From Sphingobium sp. AP49 (GTDB lineage: Bacteria > Pseudomonadota > Alphaproteobacteria > Sphingomonadales > Sphingomonadaceae): DNA of 64,000 nt. Below, piece after piece: positions 51,848 to 61,942 of this stretch. Positions within the stretch are counted from its first letter, which is position 1; each line of letters starts with the position of its first letter. The position numbers and the translations under genes were made by a program. The notes beneath the pieces are model-generated. The model saw only the letters and a program-made list of their open reading frames with translations, was not told where the DNA came from and searched no databases. The stretch lies in contig NZ_CP124576.1 of NCBI RefSeq assembly GCF_000281715.2, forward strand, positions 3,417,501 through 3,481,500, in the 5' to 3' direction.

Positions 51848-52454
51848 TTCAAGTATAATATTATCATCAAACAGAAAACATTGAAAATTTTTTCAAAATC
51901 ACCTTTTTTATTTTAATTATGAATAATTGCCAAAAATCACGTAAAATCACTTATATTCATTCAAAATATATAAATACGTTAAATTTATTAATTAAATTTA
52001 TTCCGGCTTTAAGCCAAAACTAGCACATCATGGCCCTTTGTAAGTCACAGGCCGACAAAGCAACAAGCGGTCCGCCCTGTCCTACACCTCCCGCCCCATG
52101 ATAGCCTCGCCGGCATGACCGACATGCCCCTTCTCCATTTCACCTCCGTCCCGATGCTGCGCCGGCGCGCGTCGGGCTGGTCGCCGGCCGCGCAGCGGGC
52201 CTTTATGCTGGCGCGCTGCGGCGTGGTGGCGCTCCCACTTCGCAAAAATTCTCCTATTGCGAAGTCGTCACTGCCATTCGCCAACCGCAGAAATGCGTCA
52301 TGCAGAACGGTGTGAACTTTGCAGCCTTCGCATCGCGCCCCGCGCGCGCTCCGTCGCGCCCACCCCAATTCCCTCCCACCGCAAATTACCTGTCGAAATC
52401 CGCCGACAATATGCGACATGAAGGGCAAGACTGCCTGATGGAGACGATTGCCCC
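51848..52454. other. 607-base gap: AT-rich tract plus a gene remnant
   Basis: From 51848 to about 52025 the sequence is extremely AT-rich for this chromosome and has no frame worth reporting. The right half holds the possible remnant at 52115-52315. No terminator or repeat is evident. Confidence 0.6.
52115..52315 (+). pseudogene. Possible remnant of a small regulator-like gene
   Basis: A 66-codon frame whose first 40 residues (F-T-S-V-P-M-L-R-R-R-A-S-G-W-S-P-A-A-Q-R-A-F, then R-C-G-V-V) look like the N-terminus of sphingomonad proteins that begin with a 'W-x-x-x-x-Q-R-x-F' helix-turn-helix. After residue 40 the sequence loses that character. The recognition part is missing, so I regard it as a fragment. 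This rests on pattern memory only. Confidence 0.35.
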
Positions 52455-54290
52455 ATGACGACCTCCCGCCGCGATTTCCTCGTCGCCGGCTCCTCCGCCC
52501 TCGCCCTGTCCGCGCTCCCCGCCCGCGCTCTCGCCCAGGCGACCAGCGCAGACGCCCGCGCCGAAACCCTGCTCGCCGGCATGGCTGAGGCGATGCTGGC
52601 CGATGCGCCCGAAACCGCGAGCGGCCTTGGCCTCGACACCGGCGCCCGCGCTCCGCTCAAAGCGCGCCTCGGCGACAAGAGCCCGGCCGGCCAGGCCCGG
52701 ATCGCTGCCCATGTGAAGGATCGCCTGACCCAGCTGCGCGCCGTCGATCTCGACGCCCTGTCGCCCGCCACCCGCACCGATGTGGAGGTGGTGCGCGCCG
52801 CCCATGAACTGGCCGATGCCGGCTTCGCCTTCCCCTTCGGCGACATGGCGATGATGAACAGCAACTGGTCCTATCGCAACGCACCCTATGCCGTCGCCCA
52901 GAATACCGGCGCCTTCATCGAGACGCCCGATTTCCTCGACGCCAATCACGCCATCGCCACTCCGGCCGACGCCGACGCCTATCTCGAACGCCTCACCCAA
53001 TATGCCGCCAATCTCGACGGCGAGACCGAGCGCCTGAAGCATGACGCCGGCATCGGCGTCGTCGCCCCCGCCTTCCTGCTCGACAAGACGCTGGGCCAGA
53101 TGCAGGCGGTGCAGGGCCAGCCGATCGACCAGTGGGTGCCGGTCGCCTCGATCGCGCGCCGCACCCGCGACATGCAGGGCGATTATGCCGCCAAGGCAGC
53201 GCAGATCACCCGCACCGCCATCGCCCCCGCCCTCGCCCGCCAGGCCGCCGAACTCACTCGCCAGCGTGGCCTTGCCACCATGGATGCGGGCGTATGGAAA
53301 CTGCCGCAGGGCGATGCCTATTATGGCTGGGCGCTGCAGGCCGGCACCACCACCACCATGTCGCCCGAGCAAGTCCATGCGCTGGGCCAGGAACAGCTCA
53401 AGGCCCTCCAGTCGGAAATGGACCGGCTGCTGAAATCCCTCGGCATGACCAAGGGGACCGTGGGCGAGCGGATGACCGCGATGGGCAAGGATCCGCGCTA
53501 CATCTTCCCCAATGACGATAAGGGTCGCCAGCAGATCCTCTCCTATATCGACGGGCGCCTGGCCGATATCCGCACCCGCCTGCCCCGCGCCTTCGCGACC
53601 CTGGTGCCGGCCAAGCTCATCGTGAAGCGGGTGCCGGTGGAGATCGAGGCCGGGGCGCCGGGCGCCTATGCCGGCGCCGGCACGATCGACGGCAGCGTGC
53701 CGGGCAATTATTATATCAACCTGCGCGATACCAGCATCTGGCCGCGCTATGCGCTGCCGACGCTTTGCTATCATGAGGGGATTCCGGGCCATATCTGGCA
53801 GGGCGAATATACCTACAAGCTGCCGCTGATCCGCTCGCTGCTCGCCTTCAACGCCTATTCGGAGGGCTGGGCGCTCTATGCCGAGCAGCTGGGCGACGAG
53901 TTGGGCGCCTATGACGGCGATGTCGCCGGGCGGCTGGGCTATCTCCAGTCGATCGCCTATCGCTGCTGCCGCCTGGTGGTCGACACCGGCCTTCATGCCA
54001 AGCGCTGGACCCGCGAACAGGCCATCCACTGGTTCGCCACCACCAACGGTTCCACGGTCGAGGATGTCCAGGGCGAGGTCGACCGTTATTGCGCCTGGCC
54101 GGGCCAGGCCTGCGGCTACAAGGTCGGCCATGGCGAAATCGTCCGCCTGCGGGCACAAGCGCAACAGGCGCTGGGCGACAAGTTCGACTTCCGCCTGTTC
54201 AACGACGCCGTGGTCAAGGGCGGCGGCGTGCCGATGACCGTGCTGGCGAAAAATGTCGACGCCTATGTCGCCGGGCGGAAGGACGCGTAA
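52455..54290 (+). CDS. DUF885 family peptidase-like protein with Tat signal
   Basis: The 611-residue protein has a twin-arginine signal T-T-S-R-R-D-F-L-V-A-G with cleavage near A-L-A-Q, so it should be exported folded. The DUF885 domain follows, with the zinc-type motif Y-H-E-G-I-P-G-H near residue 440 and a downstream Glu-rich helix (Y-S-E-G-W-A-L-Y-A-E), as in gluzincin metallopeptidases. Members are predicted peptidases; substrates are largely unknown. The start directly follows a CCCC-ATG context with a weak ribosome site. It stands alone, followed by a dispersed repeat. Confidence 0.88.
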   Translation: MTTSRRDFLVAGSSALALSALPARALAQATSADARAETLLAGMAEAMLADAPETASGLGLDTGARAPLKARLGDKSPAGQARIAAHVKDRLTQLRAVDLDALSPATRTDVEVVRAAHELADAGFAFPFGDMAMMNSNWSYRNAPYAVAQNTGAFIETPDFLDANHAIATPADADAYLERLTQYAANLDGETERLKHDAGIGVVAPAFLLDKTLGQMQAVQGQPIDQWVPVASIARRTRDMQGDYAAKAAQITRTAIAPALARQAAELTRQRGLATMDAGVWKLPQGDAYYGWALQAGTTTTMSPEQVHALGQEQLKALQSEMDRLLKSLGMTKGTVGERMTAMGKDPRYIFPNDDKGRQQILSYIDGRLADIRTRLPRAFATLVPAKLIVKRVPVEIEAGAPGAYAGAGTIDGSVPGNYYINLRDTSIWPRYALPTLCYHEGIPGHIWQGEYTYKLPLIRSLLAFNAYSEGWALYAEQLGDELGAYDGDVAGRLGYLQSIAYRCCRLVVDTGLHAKRWTREQAIHWFATTNGSTVEDVQGEVDRYCAWPGQACGYKVGHGEIVRLRAQAQQALGDKFDFRLFNDAVVKGGGVPMTVLAKNVDAYVAGRKDA

Positions 54291-54294
54291 GAAA

Positions 54295-54389
54295 CCGTTC
54301 GTCCTGAGCGAAGTCGAAGGACGCGCCGAGCGGAGAGAGGTGCCTCACTGCGTTCGGCAGAAGGCTTCGACTTCGCTCAGCCCGAACGG
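54295..54389. repeat. Dispersed palindromic repeat, GAGCGAAGTCGAAG type, copy 3
   Basis: Arms 54295-54319 and 54365-54389 are 25-base inverted copies differing at two positions. This is the cleanest full-length unit of the family: outer CCGTTCG, inner CTGAGCGAAGTCGAAG, and a 45-base spacer. Confidence 0.88.
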
Positions 54390-54402
54390 ATCATGCCCAA
54401 AG

Positions 54403-54435
54403 AAAAAGGGCCGGAGGATCGCTCCCCCGGCCCTT
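54403..54435 (-). terminator. Terminator of fpr
   Basis: On the minus strand, AAGGGCCGG (54435-54427) pairs with CCGGCCCTT (54414-54406) and is followed by TTTTTCT. It is 24 bases beyond the fpr stop codon. Confidence 0.85.
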
Positions 54436-54458
54436 CCCTATTCTCGCTGCCGTAGCGC

Positions 54459-55310
54459 TTAGCCTACAAACGCGCGCTCGATCACGAACTGCCCCGGCGC
54501 CGCATTGGAGCCTTCGGTGAAGCCCTGTTCCTCGAAATAGGCGCCGAACTGCTTGATCATCTCCATGCTGCCGCACATCATGATCCGGTCGGTCTCGGGG
54601 TCAAACTTGGCCGCGCCCGAAATCCCCTCGAACAGCGCGCCACTCTCGACCAGCTTGTCGATGCGCGCGGTGTGGCCGTCGAACGGCTCGCGGGTCACGG
54701 TCGGCACATAATGGAACTGGTTGGGGGCCTGTTCCGACACCAGCGGGTCTTCGGCCCACTTGCCTTCCATCTCGTCGCGGAAGGCGAGGTCGCTCACCCG
54801 GCGCACCGAATGCACCACCACGACCTGCTCGTAAAACTCATACACGTCCGGGTCGCGCGGCAGGCTCAGGAACGGCGCCAGGCCGGTGCCGGTCGACAGC
54901 ATGAACAGCCGCTTGCCCGGCAGCAGCGCGTCGGTCACCAGCGTGCCGGTCGGCTTGCGACCCAGATAAATCTGGTCGCCCGGCTCGATCTTCTGCAGCT
55001 TGCTGGTCAGCGGGCCGTCCTGCACCTTGATCGACAGGAACTCGATTTCCTCGTCCCAGGCGGGGCTGGCGATCGAGTAGGCGCGCAGCAGCGGCTTGCC
55101 GTTGTCGCCCTTCAGGCCGATCATGATGAACTCGCCCGAGCGGAAGCGGAAGCTGGCCGGGCGGCTGATGCGGAAGCTGAACAGATGCTCGTTCCAGTGC
55201 TTCACCGACAGCACGGTTTCCACGGAAAGCGCGCCGGTGGGTTCCAGAACCGGCTTTTCGATCGTCACGTCGGTCAAGACCTTATCCTTGCATTTCGTCG
55301 GCGCCGCCAT
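54459..55310 (-). CDS. fpr: Ferredoxin--NADP+ reductase
   Basis: Fpr moves electrons between NADPH and ferredoxin/flavodoxin using FAD. The 283-residue protein has the FAD motif R-A-Y-S-I-A-S near residue 75, the pyrophosphate loop G-P-L-T-S-K-L, the NADP-binding G-T-G-L-A-P-F-L near 138 and a C-terminal V-E-R-A-F-V-G, typical of the bacterial subclass I enzyme that ends at Val-Gly. The N-terminus is about 25 residues longer than in E. coli. It may supply oxidative stress defence or iron-sulfur repair. Confidence 0.95.
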   Translation of the reverse strand: MAAPTKCKDKVLTDVTIEKPVLEPTGALSVETVLSVKHWNEHLFSFRISRPASFRFRSGEFIMIGLKGDNGKPLLRAYSIASPAWDEEIEFLSIKVQDGPLTSKLQKIEPGDQIYLGRKPTGTLVTDALLPGKRLFMLSTGTGLAPFLSLPRDPDVYEFYEQVVVVHSVRRVSDLAFRDEMEGKWAEDPLVSEQAPNQFHYVPTVTREPFDGHTARIDKLVESGALFEGISGAAKFDPETDRIMMCGSMEMIKQFGAYFEEQGFTEGSNAAPGQFVIERAFVG

Positions 55311-55442
55311 GATCGGGCAGCGCTAGTTGCGGATCATTCGCAATAATGGTGTAGTCCGCAAATGGCCCCACCGCATCGCGAAGGCAAGGCCAAAAAAACT
55401 TGGGGGCGGCCAAGGGCGGGCTTTTGCCGCCCCGTAGCGTCC

Positions 55443-55760
55443 TCAGCCGAACAAGCCCTTGGCCAGGCCGCTCAGCTCATTGAGCGGATTGCCGTCGCCA
55501 TCCCGGTCGAGGAAGCCGCCCAGCTGGCCCAAAATCGCCTCCGGCCCGCCAAACTGGCCCAGCAGCTGCTGCAGCGCGTCGGCCGACACGCCATGCTCGG
55601 CCGCCGTCTCGGCGAGCGCCGACACGCTGGTCTCCCCGCCGCCGATCCTGGCGCCGATCTCGTTCAGCAGGCCCTGCATCTGCTCCGGCTCCAGCCCGAC
55701 CTTCTGCGCGATCGCTTCCAGCCCGCCCAGATTGCCCATCAGATTGTCGAACATGCCCAT
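55443..55760 (-). CDS. Conserved small soluble protein with a calcium-loop-like motif
   Basis: A 105-residue Gly/Leu-rich helical protein, M-G-M-F-D-N-L-M-G-N-L-G-G-L. The middle part L-A-E-T-A-A-E-H-G-V-S-A-D-A-L-Q-Q-L-L looks like a YidB-type repeat. Near the C-terminus F-L-D-R-D-G-D-G-N-P-L-N-E-L fits a single EF-hand or dockerin-type calcium loop. ATG 55760 follows GGAG at six bases, which settles the start against the longer frame to 55799. Function is unknown. Confidence 0.7.
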   Translation of the reverse strand: MGMFDNLMGNLGGLEAIAQKVGLEPEQMQGLLNEIGARIGGGETSVSALAETAAEHGVSADALQQLLGQFGGPEAILGQLGGFLDRDGDGNPLNELSGLAKGLFG

Positions 55761-55820
55761 GCTAATCTCCGCTGCCATGATAGGCGGACAGCATAGCACT
55801 GCGGTGACCGCGCCAAAAGC

Positions 55821-55851
55821 AAAAGAGCCGGGGAATCTCTTCCCCGGCTCT
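55821..55851 (-). terminator. Terminator of pckA
   Basis: Arms 55824-55835 and 55840-55851 form a perfect 12-base-pair stem (AGAGCCGGGGAA and complement) with a four-base loop. The minus-strand transcript then reads TTTTGCTTTT. It lies 24 bases past the pckA stop. Confidence 0.9.
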
Positions 55852-55874
55852 CGCAGTTCCTTTTAAGGGCCCGA

Positions 55875-57476
55875 TCAGGCCGCCGTCAGCGCCGCGCTGC
55901 GCACGCCATCATCGACATGCGCCTCGAACTGGGCGAAATTGTCGACAAAGGCCTTCACCAGCGTCGCCGCGGTGGCGTCATAGGCCTCCTTGTCCGCCCA
56001 CATCGCGCGCGGATCGAGGATCTGGCTGTCGACGCCATTCACCGCCACCGGCACCTCGAACCCGAAATTGGGATCGGTGCGGAATTCGGCGCTGTTCAGG
56101 CTGCCGTCGAGCGCCGCGTTGAGCAGCGCGCGCGTCACCTTGATCGGCATGCGCTTGATCCCCGGCATGGTCGCCTTGCCACCGGCCCAGCCGGTATTGA
56201 CCAGCCAGCAGGTGACGCCGCCCTTGTTGATCCGCTCTTTCAGCAGATTGCCATAGACGCTGGGGTGGCGCGGCATGAAGGGTGCGCCAAAGCAGGTCGA
56301 GAAGGTGGCGGTCGGCTCGGTCACGCCAATCTCGGTGCCCGCGACGCGCGCCGTGTAACCGGACAAGAAGTGATACATCGCCTGTTCCGGGGTCAGCCGC
56401 GCGATCGGCGGAAGGACGCCGTAAGCATCGGCCGTCAGGAAGATGATGTTCTTGGGCACCGGCCCCAGATTCTTCTCCGACGTGTTGGGGATGAAGTCGA
56501 TCGGGTAGGAACCGCGGCTATTCTCGGCCAGCGAGTTGTCGTCCAGGTCGATCTCGCGGCTTTCCTCGTCGATCACGACATTTTCCAGCACCGTGCCGAA
56601 GCGCTTGGTGGTGGCGAAGATTTCCGGCTCGGCCTCGGCCGACAGGTTGATCATCTTGGCATAGCAGCCGCCCTCGAAATTGAAGACCGCCTGGTCCGAC
56701 CAGCCATGCTCGTCATCACCGATCAGGGTACGGCTGGCGTCGGCCGACAATGTCGTCTTGCCGGTGCCGCTCAGGCCGAAGAAGACTGCGGTGTCGCCAT
56801 TCGGGCCGATATTGGCCGAACAGTGCATCGGCATCACGCCCTTGGCCGGCAGCAGATAGTTGAGGATGCCGAACACCGACTTCTTCATTTCGCCGGCATA
56901 GCGGGTGCCACCGATCAGGATCAGCTTCTCGGTGAAGTTGACCGCGATCACCGTCTCGGTGCGACAGCCATGGCGGGCCGGGTCGGCGACGAAGGTCGGC
57001 AGGTCGATGATGGTATATTCGGGCGCGAAGTCGGCCAGCGCCTGCGCCTCGGGCCGCACCAGCAGGGTACGGATGAACAGATTGTGCCAGGCGAACTCGT
57101 TGATGACGCGCACATTGACCCGATATTCGGGCTGCGAGCCGCCATAAAGGTCGGCGACATAGAGCTTGTCCTTGCTCCCCAGCGCCTTGAAGAAATCCTC
57201 CTTCAGCGCGGCGAAATGCGCCGGCGTCATCGGCACATTGGTGCTGCCCCACCAGACCGTGTCCTGGGTCTCGGCATCCTGGACGATGAATTTGTCCTTG
57301 GCGCTGCGGCCGGTATGCTTGCCGGTCTTGACGACCAGCGGGCCGTCCTTGGCCAATATGCCTTCGCCATTGGCCAACGCGGCCTCGACCAGCGGCGCGG
57401 TGCCAAGGTTCCAATATTCGGTGGCATGGGTGGAGATGCCCTGGTCGACCAGGGTGATTGAGGATTTGGCCTGCAC
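55875..57476 (-). CDS. pckA: Phosphoenolpyruvate carboxykinase (ATP)
   Basis: PckA converts oxaloacetate and ATP to PEP, the entry to gluconeogenesis. The 533-residue protein has the ATP-type signatures: [10 protein letters not shown] near residue 55, the kinase-1a loop G-L-S-G-T-G-K-T-T near 236, D-D-E-H-G-W near 255 and the C-terminal R-T-D-P-N-F-G-F-E. Its product PEP feeds PtsP. In alphaproteobacteria pckA is typically divergent from chvI-chvG, as here (286-base gap, 57477-57762, which holds the promoters). Confidence 0.97.
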   Translation of the reverse strand: MQAKSSITLVDQGISTHATEYWNLGTAPLVEAALANGEGILAKDGPLVVKTGKHTGRSAKDKFIVQDAETQDTVWWGSTNVPMTPAHFAALKEDFFKALGSKDKLYVADLYGGSQPEYRVNVRVINEFAWHNLFIRTLLVRPEAQALADFAPEYTIIDLPTFVADPARHGCRTETVIAVNFTEKLILIGGTRYAGEMKKSVFGILNYLLPAKGVMPMHCSANIGPNGDTAVFFGLSGTGKTTLSADASRTLIGDDEHGWSDQAVFNFEGGCYAKMINLSAEAEPEIFATTKRFGTVLENVVIDEESREIDLDDNSLAENSRGSYPIDFIPNTSEKNLGPVPKNIIFLTADAYGVLPPIARLTPEQAMYHFLSGYTARVAGTEIGVTEPTATFSTCFGAPFMPRHPSVYGNLLKERINKGGVTCWLVNTGWAGGKATMPGIKRMPIKVTRALLNAALDGSLNSAEFRTDPNFGFEVPVAVNGVDSQILDPRAMWADKEAYDATAATLVKAFVDNFAQFEAHVDDGVRSAALTAA

Positions 57477-57762
57477 GCCTTAGCTCCTGATGTAAAATTT
57501 CCCGGCCGCTCTGTTGTTGTGCGGCCACCCATGGGAAGGCGCCGCGATCTGCTGCGCGGGCATCCCCTCCTCTGGACGGGTCCGGCATAAGCCTTTGCGC
57601 TACGGTCGTCAAATCCGGCTCCGACATCATCTGTCCCGAATATCGACGCATATATCGCAGCGATAATCGCCACCCGCTTCCTTGCGGGCGCAACGGGCTT
57701 GGTCTAACGCTTGGCTACCACAGCGCATTCGCGCATTTCATCTTGATGTTCCGGGATATGGC

Positions 57763-58467
57763 ATGACTGCAACCATCGCTCTGGTGGATGATGACAAGAA
57801 TATCCTGACCTCGGTGTCGATCGCGCTCCAGACCGAAGGATTCGTGACGCGCATCTATTCGGATCCGGAAACCGCGCTGAAGGCGTTGATCGACAACCCG
57901 GCCGACCTGGCCGTCTTCGATATCAAAATGCCCCGTATGGACGGCCTGGAACTGCTGCGCCGCCTCCGCGAAAAAAGCCAGATGCCGGTCATTTTCCTGA
58001 CATCCAAGGCGGACGAACTGGACGAAGCGCTGGGCCTCGCCATGGGTGCGGATGATTATATCTCCAAACCCTTCTCGCAACGGCTGCTGATCGCCCGTAT
58101 CCGCGCCATCCTGCGCAGGGCAGAGGCCAGCCGCATGCCTGAAGCTGCCGACGAACCGCCCTCCGACCCGATCGTGCGTGGCCGTCTCGAAATGGATCCG
58201 CCTCGGCACAGGGTCAAATGGGATGGCAGCGACGTGACCTTGACGGTCACCGAATTCCTGATTCTGGAAACCCTCGCCACTCGCCCAGGCGTTGTGAAGA
58301 GTCGCAACCAGTTGATGGACGCCGCCTATCAGGACGACGTCTATGTCGACGATCGTACGATCGACAGCCACATCAAGCGCCTGCGGCGCAAGTTCCGCGA
58401 GGTAGATTCCAATTTCAACGCAATCGACACATTGTATGGCGCCGGATACCGATTCTCCGAAGAGTGA
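57763..58467 (+). CDS. chvI: Response regulator ChvI-like (OmpR family)
   Basis: A 234-residue regulator: receiver domain with D-D-D at residues 10-12, phospho-acceptor Asp in V-F-D-I-K-M-P near 52 and Lys in I-S-K-P-F near 102, then an OmpR-type winged helix ([26 protein letters not shown]). ChvI controls envelope, exopolysaccharide and acid-response genes in rhizobia and relatives. ATG 57763 gives the family N-terminus; the frame upstream to 57682 is spurious. It overlaps the kinase gene by 32 bases. Confidence 0.93.
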   Translation: MTATIALVDDDKNILTSVSIALQTEGFVTRIYSDPETALKALIDNPADLAVFDIKMPRMDGLELLRRLREKSQMPVIFLTSKADELDEALGLAMGADDYISKPFSQRLLIARIRAILRRAEASRMPEAADEPPSDPIVRGRLEMDPPRHRVKWDGSDVTLTVTEFLILETLATRPGVVKSRNQLMDAAYQDDVYVDDRTIDSHIKRLRRKFREVDSNFNAIDTLYGAGYRFSEE

Positions 58468-60031
58468 GGACGCGCCGCTCGCGGTGCGCTGGTCGGGGCG
58501 AATAAGCCTCACGCCGCGCATTCTGGCGGTCAACGTCTTCGCCCTCGCCTTGCTGGCGGGCGGCTTCTTCTATCTGGACAGCTACCGTACCCGTATCGTC
58601 GACGATCGGCTGGAACAGTCGGCGCGCGAGCTCAAGTTGCTGGCGATCGGCCTCGAAAATGCGCCGACCGATCGGCAGGATGCCCTCATCGCAGCCTATG
58701 CGCGACAGACGGGGGACCGGGTGCGCCGCTATGATTCAGGCGGTCGCCTGGTCGCCGACAGCTTCACCATGAATGCGCCACGCTATCGCCTGCGGCTGCC
58801 TTCGGAAGAAGAATGGCAGCGCCATGTCGCACGCTTCCTCGACAAGGCTATGGACCGGGTCGTATCTGCCGACCGCCCGCCCAACTTTGAAGAGCCTGCC
58901 ATCGATCATGCCAGCGCCTGGCCCGAATTGTCGCTCGCGCGCAAGACCGGCCAGCCCCAGGCGATGAACCGCTACGCCCCCGACCGGACCTTCATGATCT
59001 CGGCGGCCGTGCCAGTACGGGATGGCACCGACCTGTTCGCCACCGAAAATGCGCGCGACATCACCCGTATCGTGCGCGCCGAACGGTTGCGTCTGGGAAT
59101 CGTGCTCGCCGCAGCAGCCCTCGCATCCGTCCTGCTGTCCCTGTTTCTGGCCCGCACCATCGTACAGCCGCTCCAGCGACTCGCCCGTGCAGCCGTGCGC
59201 GTGCGACTGGGCCGGGCGCGCGAGGTTACGGTGCCGCGCCTGCCCGAACGGCGTGACGAGATCGGCATGCTGGCGCGCGCCCTGTCCGACATGAGCCATG
59301 CGCTGCGGCAGCGGATCGACGCGACCGATGCCTTCGCGGCCGATGTCAGCCACGAACTGAAGAATCCGATCGCCTCGCTACGCTCGGCGCTCGATGCCCT
59401 CGACCGGGTGGACAAGCCAGAATTGCGCGCGCAATTGATGGACATCGCCCAGGATGACGTTCGCCGCCTAGACCGCCTCGTCACTGACATTGCCGAAGCC
59501 TCGCGGATCGACGCGCAACTCTCGCGCACCCGTTTCGAGCCAATCGACCTTGGCCTGCTGATCGAACGCATGGTCCTGGCCCGCGAAGCGCGCGGCGTTC
59601 CGCGCGGCATCCGCCTGGCCTTCGCCCGCCCCCGCAAGGAAGTCGCGGTCGTCCTGGGCGAAGAACAGCGGCTCATGCGCGTGCTCGAAAATCTGATCGA
59701 CAATGCGATCTCCTTCTCTCCTGATGACGGACTGGTCCAGATCATCGCGACCGTCGCGGACAATGAGGTGCTGGTCAGCGTCGAGGACGAAGGCCCGGGC
59801 GTGCCTGTATCAGAGCGCGAACATGTCTTTCGCCGTTTCCACAGCGTGCGCCCCGAAGGCGAAGCATTCGGCAAGCATAGCGGCCTCGGGCTCGCCATTG
59901 CCCGCTCGATCGTGGAAGGCCATCAGGGCAAGATCCGCATCGCCGATCGCGAGGATTCGCAGAGTGGGGCGCGTTTCATCGTCCGCCTGCCGATGGCGGT
60001 GGAGCGCGATCCCGGCATCATGTCGGAATAA
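58436..60031 (+). CDS. chvG: Sensor histidine kinase ChvG-like
   Basis: A 531-residue membrane kinase: transmembrane helices near 32-50 and 220-240, a periplasmic sensor domain between them, a HAMP linker, the H-box D-V-S-H-E-L-K-N-P near 305, the N-box N-L-I-D-N-A-I-S-F, then D-E-G-P-G-V and G-L-G-L-A-I-A. This is the full ChvG/ExoS layout. In rhizobia the periplasmic inhibitor ExoR controls it; no exoR is in the window. The start at 58436 overlaps chvI, implying coupled translation. Confidence 0.93.
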   Translation: MAPDTDSPKSEDAPLAVRWSGRISLTPRILAVNVFALALLAGGFFYLDSYRTRIVDDRLEQSARELKLLAIGLENAPTDRQDALIAAYARQTGDRVRRYDSGGRLVADSFTMNAPRYRLRLPSEEEWQRHVARFLDKAMDRVVSADRPPNFEEPAIDHASAWPELSLARKTGQPQAMNRYAPDRTFMISAAVPVRDGTDLFATENARDITRIVRAERLRLGIVLAAAALASVLLSLFLARTIVQPLQRLARAAVRVRLGRAREVTVPRLPERRDEIGMLARALSDMSHALRQRIDATDAFAADVSHELKNPIASLRSALDALDRVDKPELRAQLMDIAQDDVRRLDRLVTDIAEASRIDAQLSRTRFEPIDLGLLIERMVLAREARGVPRGIRLAFARPRKEVAVVLGEEQRLMRVLENLIDNAISFSPDDGLVQIIATVADNEVLVSVEDEGPGVPVSEREHVFRRFHSVRPEGEAFGKHSGLGLAIARSIVEGHQGKIRIADREDSQSGARFIVRLPMAVERDPGIMSE

Positions 60032-60145
60032 TCGCAAGGGCTTGTTCATCCCGCGGTGCGACAGTCACCGTCGCCACGACGGAAAAATCGGCGCAAATCG
60101 ATTTCCACCATGGCGAACAACAGCTAGGAACAAGAGCGGGGGATA

Positions 60146-60580
60146 ATGGTGCGCGCACTTTCATCAGAAACGCTTCACGCAACGACCGTGGCGATCGGGG
60201 GACGATCCGTCCTGCTCTATGGCGCCAGCGGCATGGGCAAATCCGATCTGGCGCTGCGACTGATCGATCGCGGCGCAATCCTGGTCAGCGACGATTATAC
60301 GCTGCTCAAGCGCGTCGATGGCCGTTTGATCGCCACCTCTCCGGCCACCATTTCCGGCCGCATGGAAGTGCGCGGCATCGGCATCATCCCCATGCCCCAT
60401 GTCAGCGAATCCCCGGTCGCCCTGCTGGTTGATCTGGCCGACGCTGTCGAACGCATGCCGATGACGCCGACCAGCCGCGCCATCGCCGGCGTCGAGGTAC
60501 CGGTGATCGCCGTCGTCGCACGCGAAGCATCGGCGCCAATCAAGGTCGAACTGGCGCTCAAAGCGCTGAGCATGCGATGA
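60146..60580 (+). CDS. hprK: HPr kinase/phosphorylase, short alphaproteobacterial form
   Basis: HprK phosphorylates HPr on a serine. The 144-residue protein contains only the catalytic C-terminal domain: Walker A G-A-S-G-M-G-K-S at residues 25-32, L-V-S-D-D-Y near 48 and the signature E-V-R-G-I-G-I-I near 75. The N-terminal domain of Gram-positive HprK is absent, which is usual in alphaproteobacteria. GGGGGATA precedes the ATG. Its stop overlaps rapZ by ATGA. Confidence 0.93.
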   Translation: MVRALSSETLHATTVAIGGRSVLLYGASGMGKSDLALRLIDRGAILVSDDYTLLKRVDGRLIATSPATISGRMEVRGIGIIPMPHVSESPVALLVDLADAVERMPMTPTSRAIAGVEVPVIAVVAREASAPIKVELALKALSMR

Positions 60581-61515
60581 CGACCCCGGCACCCAAGACC
60601 ATCCTTCTGGTGTCGGGCGTATCGGGCGCCGGCAAGACCACTGCGCTCAAGACATTGGAGGATATGGGCTGGGAGGTCGTGGACAACCTCCCGCTCGTCC
60701 TGCTCGACCGGTTGCTCGACACGCCTCTGCCCGCCGGCCATGCCGGCGAGGATGACCGGCCATTGGCATTGGGCATAGATGCACGCACCCGCGGCTTTGA
60801 CGCCAACGCCATTGTCCGCCGGATCAAGGCGCTGCGTGAACGCCATGGCCATGACATCGAAACCCTGTTCCTCGACTGTTCCGGCGCAGAACTGGAACGG
60901 CGCTTTGCCGAAACGCGCCGCCGCCACCCGCTGGCACAGGACCGCCCGGCGGCCGACGGCATCGCCCGCGAACGCGAACTGACCGAACCGCTGCGTCGAT
61001 GGGCGACCCAGTTGATCGACACCACCAGCCTGTCCACCAATGGCCTGCAGCAGGAAATGCGCGCCCTTTTCGCACGCGAACGCCTGTCCGATCCGGTGCT
61101 CACGATCCTGTCGTTCGGCTATAGCCGGGGCGTACCACGCAATGTCGACCTGATGTTCGACATGCGGTTCCTGCGCAATCCCTATTGGGACGAAACGCTG
61201 CGCGCCAAGACCGGGCTCGATGCGGATGTCTCCGCCTATATCATGGAAGACCCTGCCTATGATGAGGCGCTGGGCAAGATAGAGGATCTTCTCGTCACCC
61301 TGTTGCCGCGCTACGCGGAGGCTGGAAAGACCTACATCACCGTGGCCTTCGGCTGCACCGGCGGGCGCCACCGCTCGGTCCATATTGCCGAAACCGTCGC
61401 TAGATACTTGCAAGATGCGGGCTTTTCGCCCACCGTCTCGCACCGCAATATGGAATCAGCGCCCCAGGACAGTCTGGAGAAGCGCAGACCGGGAGGCCCG
61501 AAAGCAATATCATGA
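60577..61515 (+). CDS. rapZ: RNase adapter protein RapZ
   Basis: A 312-residue P-loop protein with Walker A G-V-S-G-A-G-K-T near residue 13, D-N-L-P near 37 and the C-terminal signature F-G-C-T-G-G-R-H-R-S-V near 270. In E. coli RapZ directs RNase E to the sRNA GlmZ to control glucosamine-6-phosphate synthesis. In alphaproteobacteria it is kept in the PTS regulatory cluster, where its target is less clear. It is translationally coupled to hprK. Confidence 0.93.
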   Translation: MTTPAPKTILLVSGVSGAGKTTALKTLEDMGWEVVDNLPLVLLDRLLDTPLPAGHAGEDDRPLALGIDARTRGFDANAIVRRIKALRERHGHDIETLFLDCSGAELERRFAETRRRHPLAQDRPAADGIARERELTEPLRRWATQLIDTTSLSTNGLQQEMRALFARERLSDPVLTILSFGYSRGVPRNVDLMFDMRFLRNPYWDETLRAKTGLDADVSAYIMEDPAYDEALGKIEDLLVTLLPRYAEAGKTYITVAFGCTGGRHRSVHIAETVARYLQDAGFSPTVSHRNMESAPQDSLEKRRPGGPKAIS

Positions 61516-61537
61516 CAAAGGTGGGCCGCGGAAGCAG

Positions 61538-61942
61538 ATGATCGGACTCGTACTCGTCACCCATGGGTCGCTTGCGACGGAATTCGTCGTGGCCATGGAA
61601 CATGTCGTGGGACCGCAACAGCAGATCGAAACGATCTGCATCGGGCCAGAGGATGACATGGAATTGCGCCGCGCGGACATCGCGGCTGCGGTCGCGCGCG
61701 TCAATGACGGCGCCGGCGTCATCCTGTTGACCGACCTGTTCGGCGGCACCCCCTCGAACCTGGCAATTTCCCTGCTCAAGGCGGGCGAGATCGAGGTGAT
61801 CGCCGGCATCAACCTGCCGATGCTGATCCGCCTGGAAAGTGCCCGCAAGGTGATGGACGTGCGCGCTGCCGTCGCCGCCGCGCGCGAAGCCGGTCAGAAA
61901 TATATCAGCGTGGCGTCGGAATTGCTGGGTAGCACATCATGA
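61538..61942 (+). CDS. PTS EIIA component, mannose family (regulatory)
   Basis: A 134-residue EIIA(Man)-type protein. The phospho-histidine is His9 in V-L-V-T-H-G-S, and D-L-F-G-G-T-P-S-N near residue 68 is the second family signature. No EIIB, IIC or IID genes follow, so it probably works as a phosphorylation-dependent regulator rather than in sugar uptake. ATG 61538 follows GGAAGCAG. The frame is open back to 61385, inside rapZ, without family similarity. It overlaps the HPr gene by ATGA. Confidence 0.92.
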   Translation: MIGLVLVTHGSLATEFVVAMEHVVGPQQQIETICIGPEDDMELRRADIAAAVARVNDGAGVILLTDLFGGTPSNLAISLLKAGEIEVIAGINLPMLIRLESARKVMDVRAAVAAAREAGQKYISVASELLGSTS

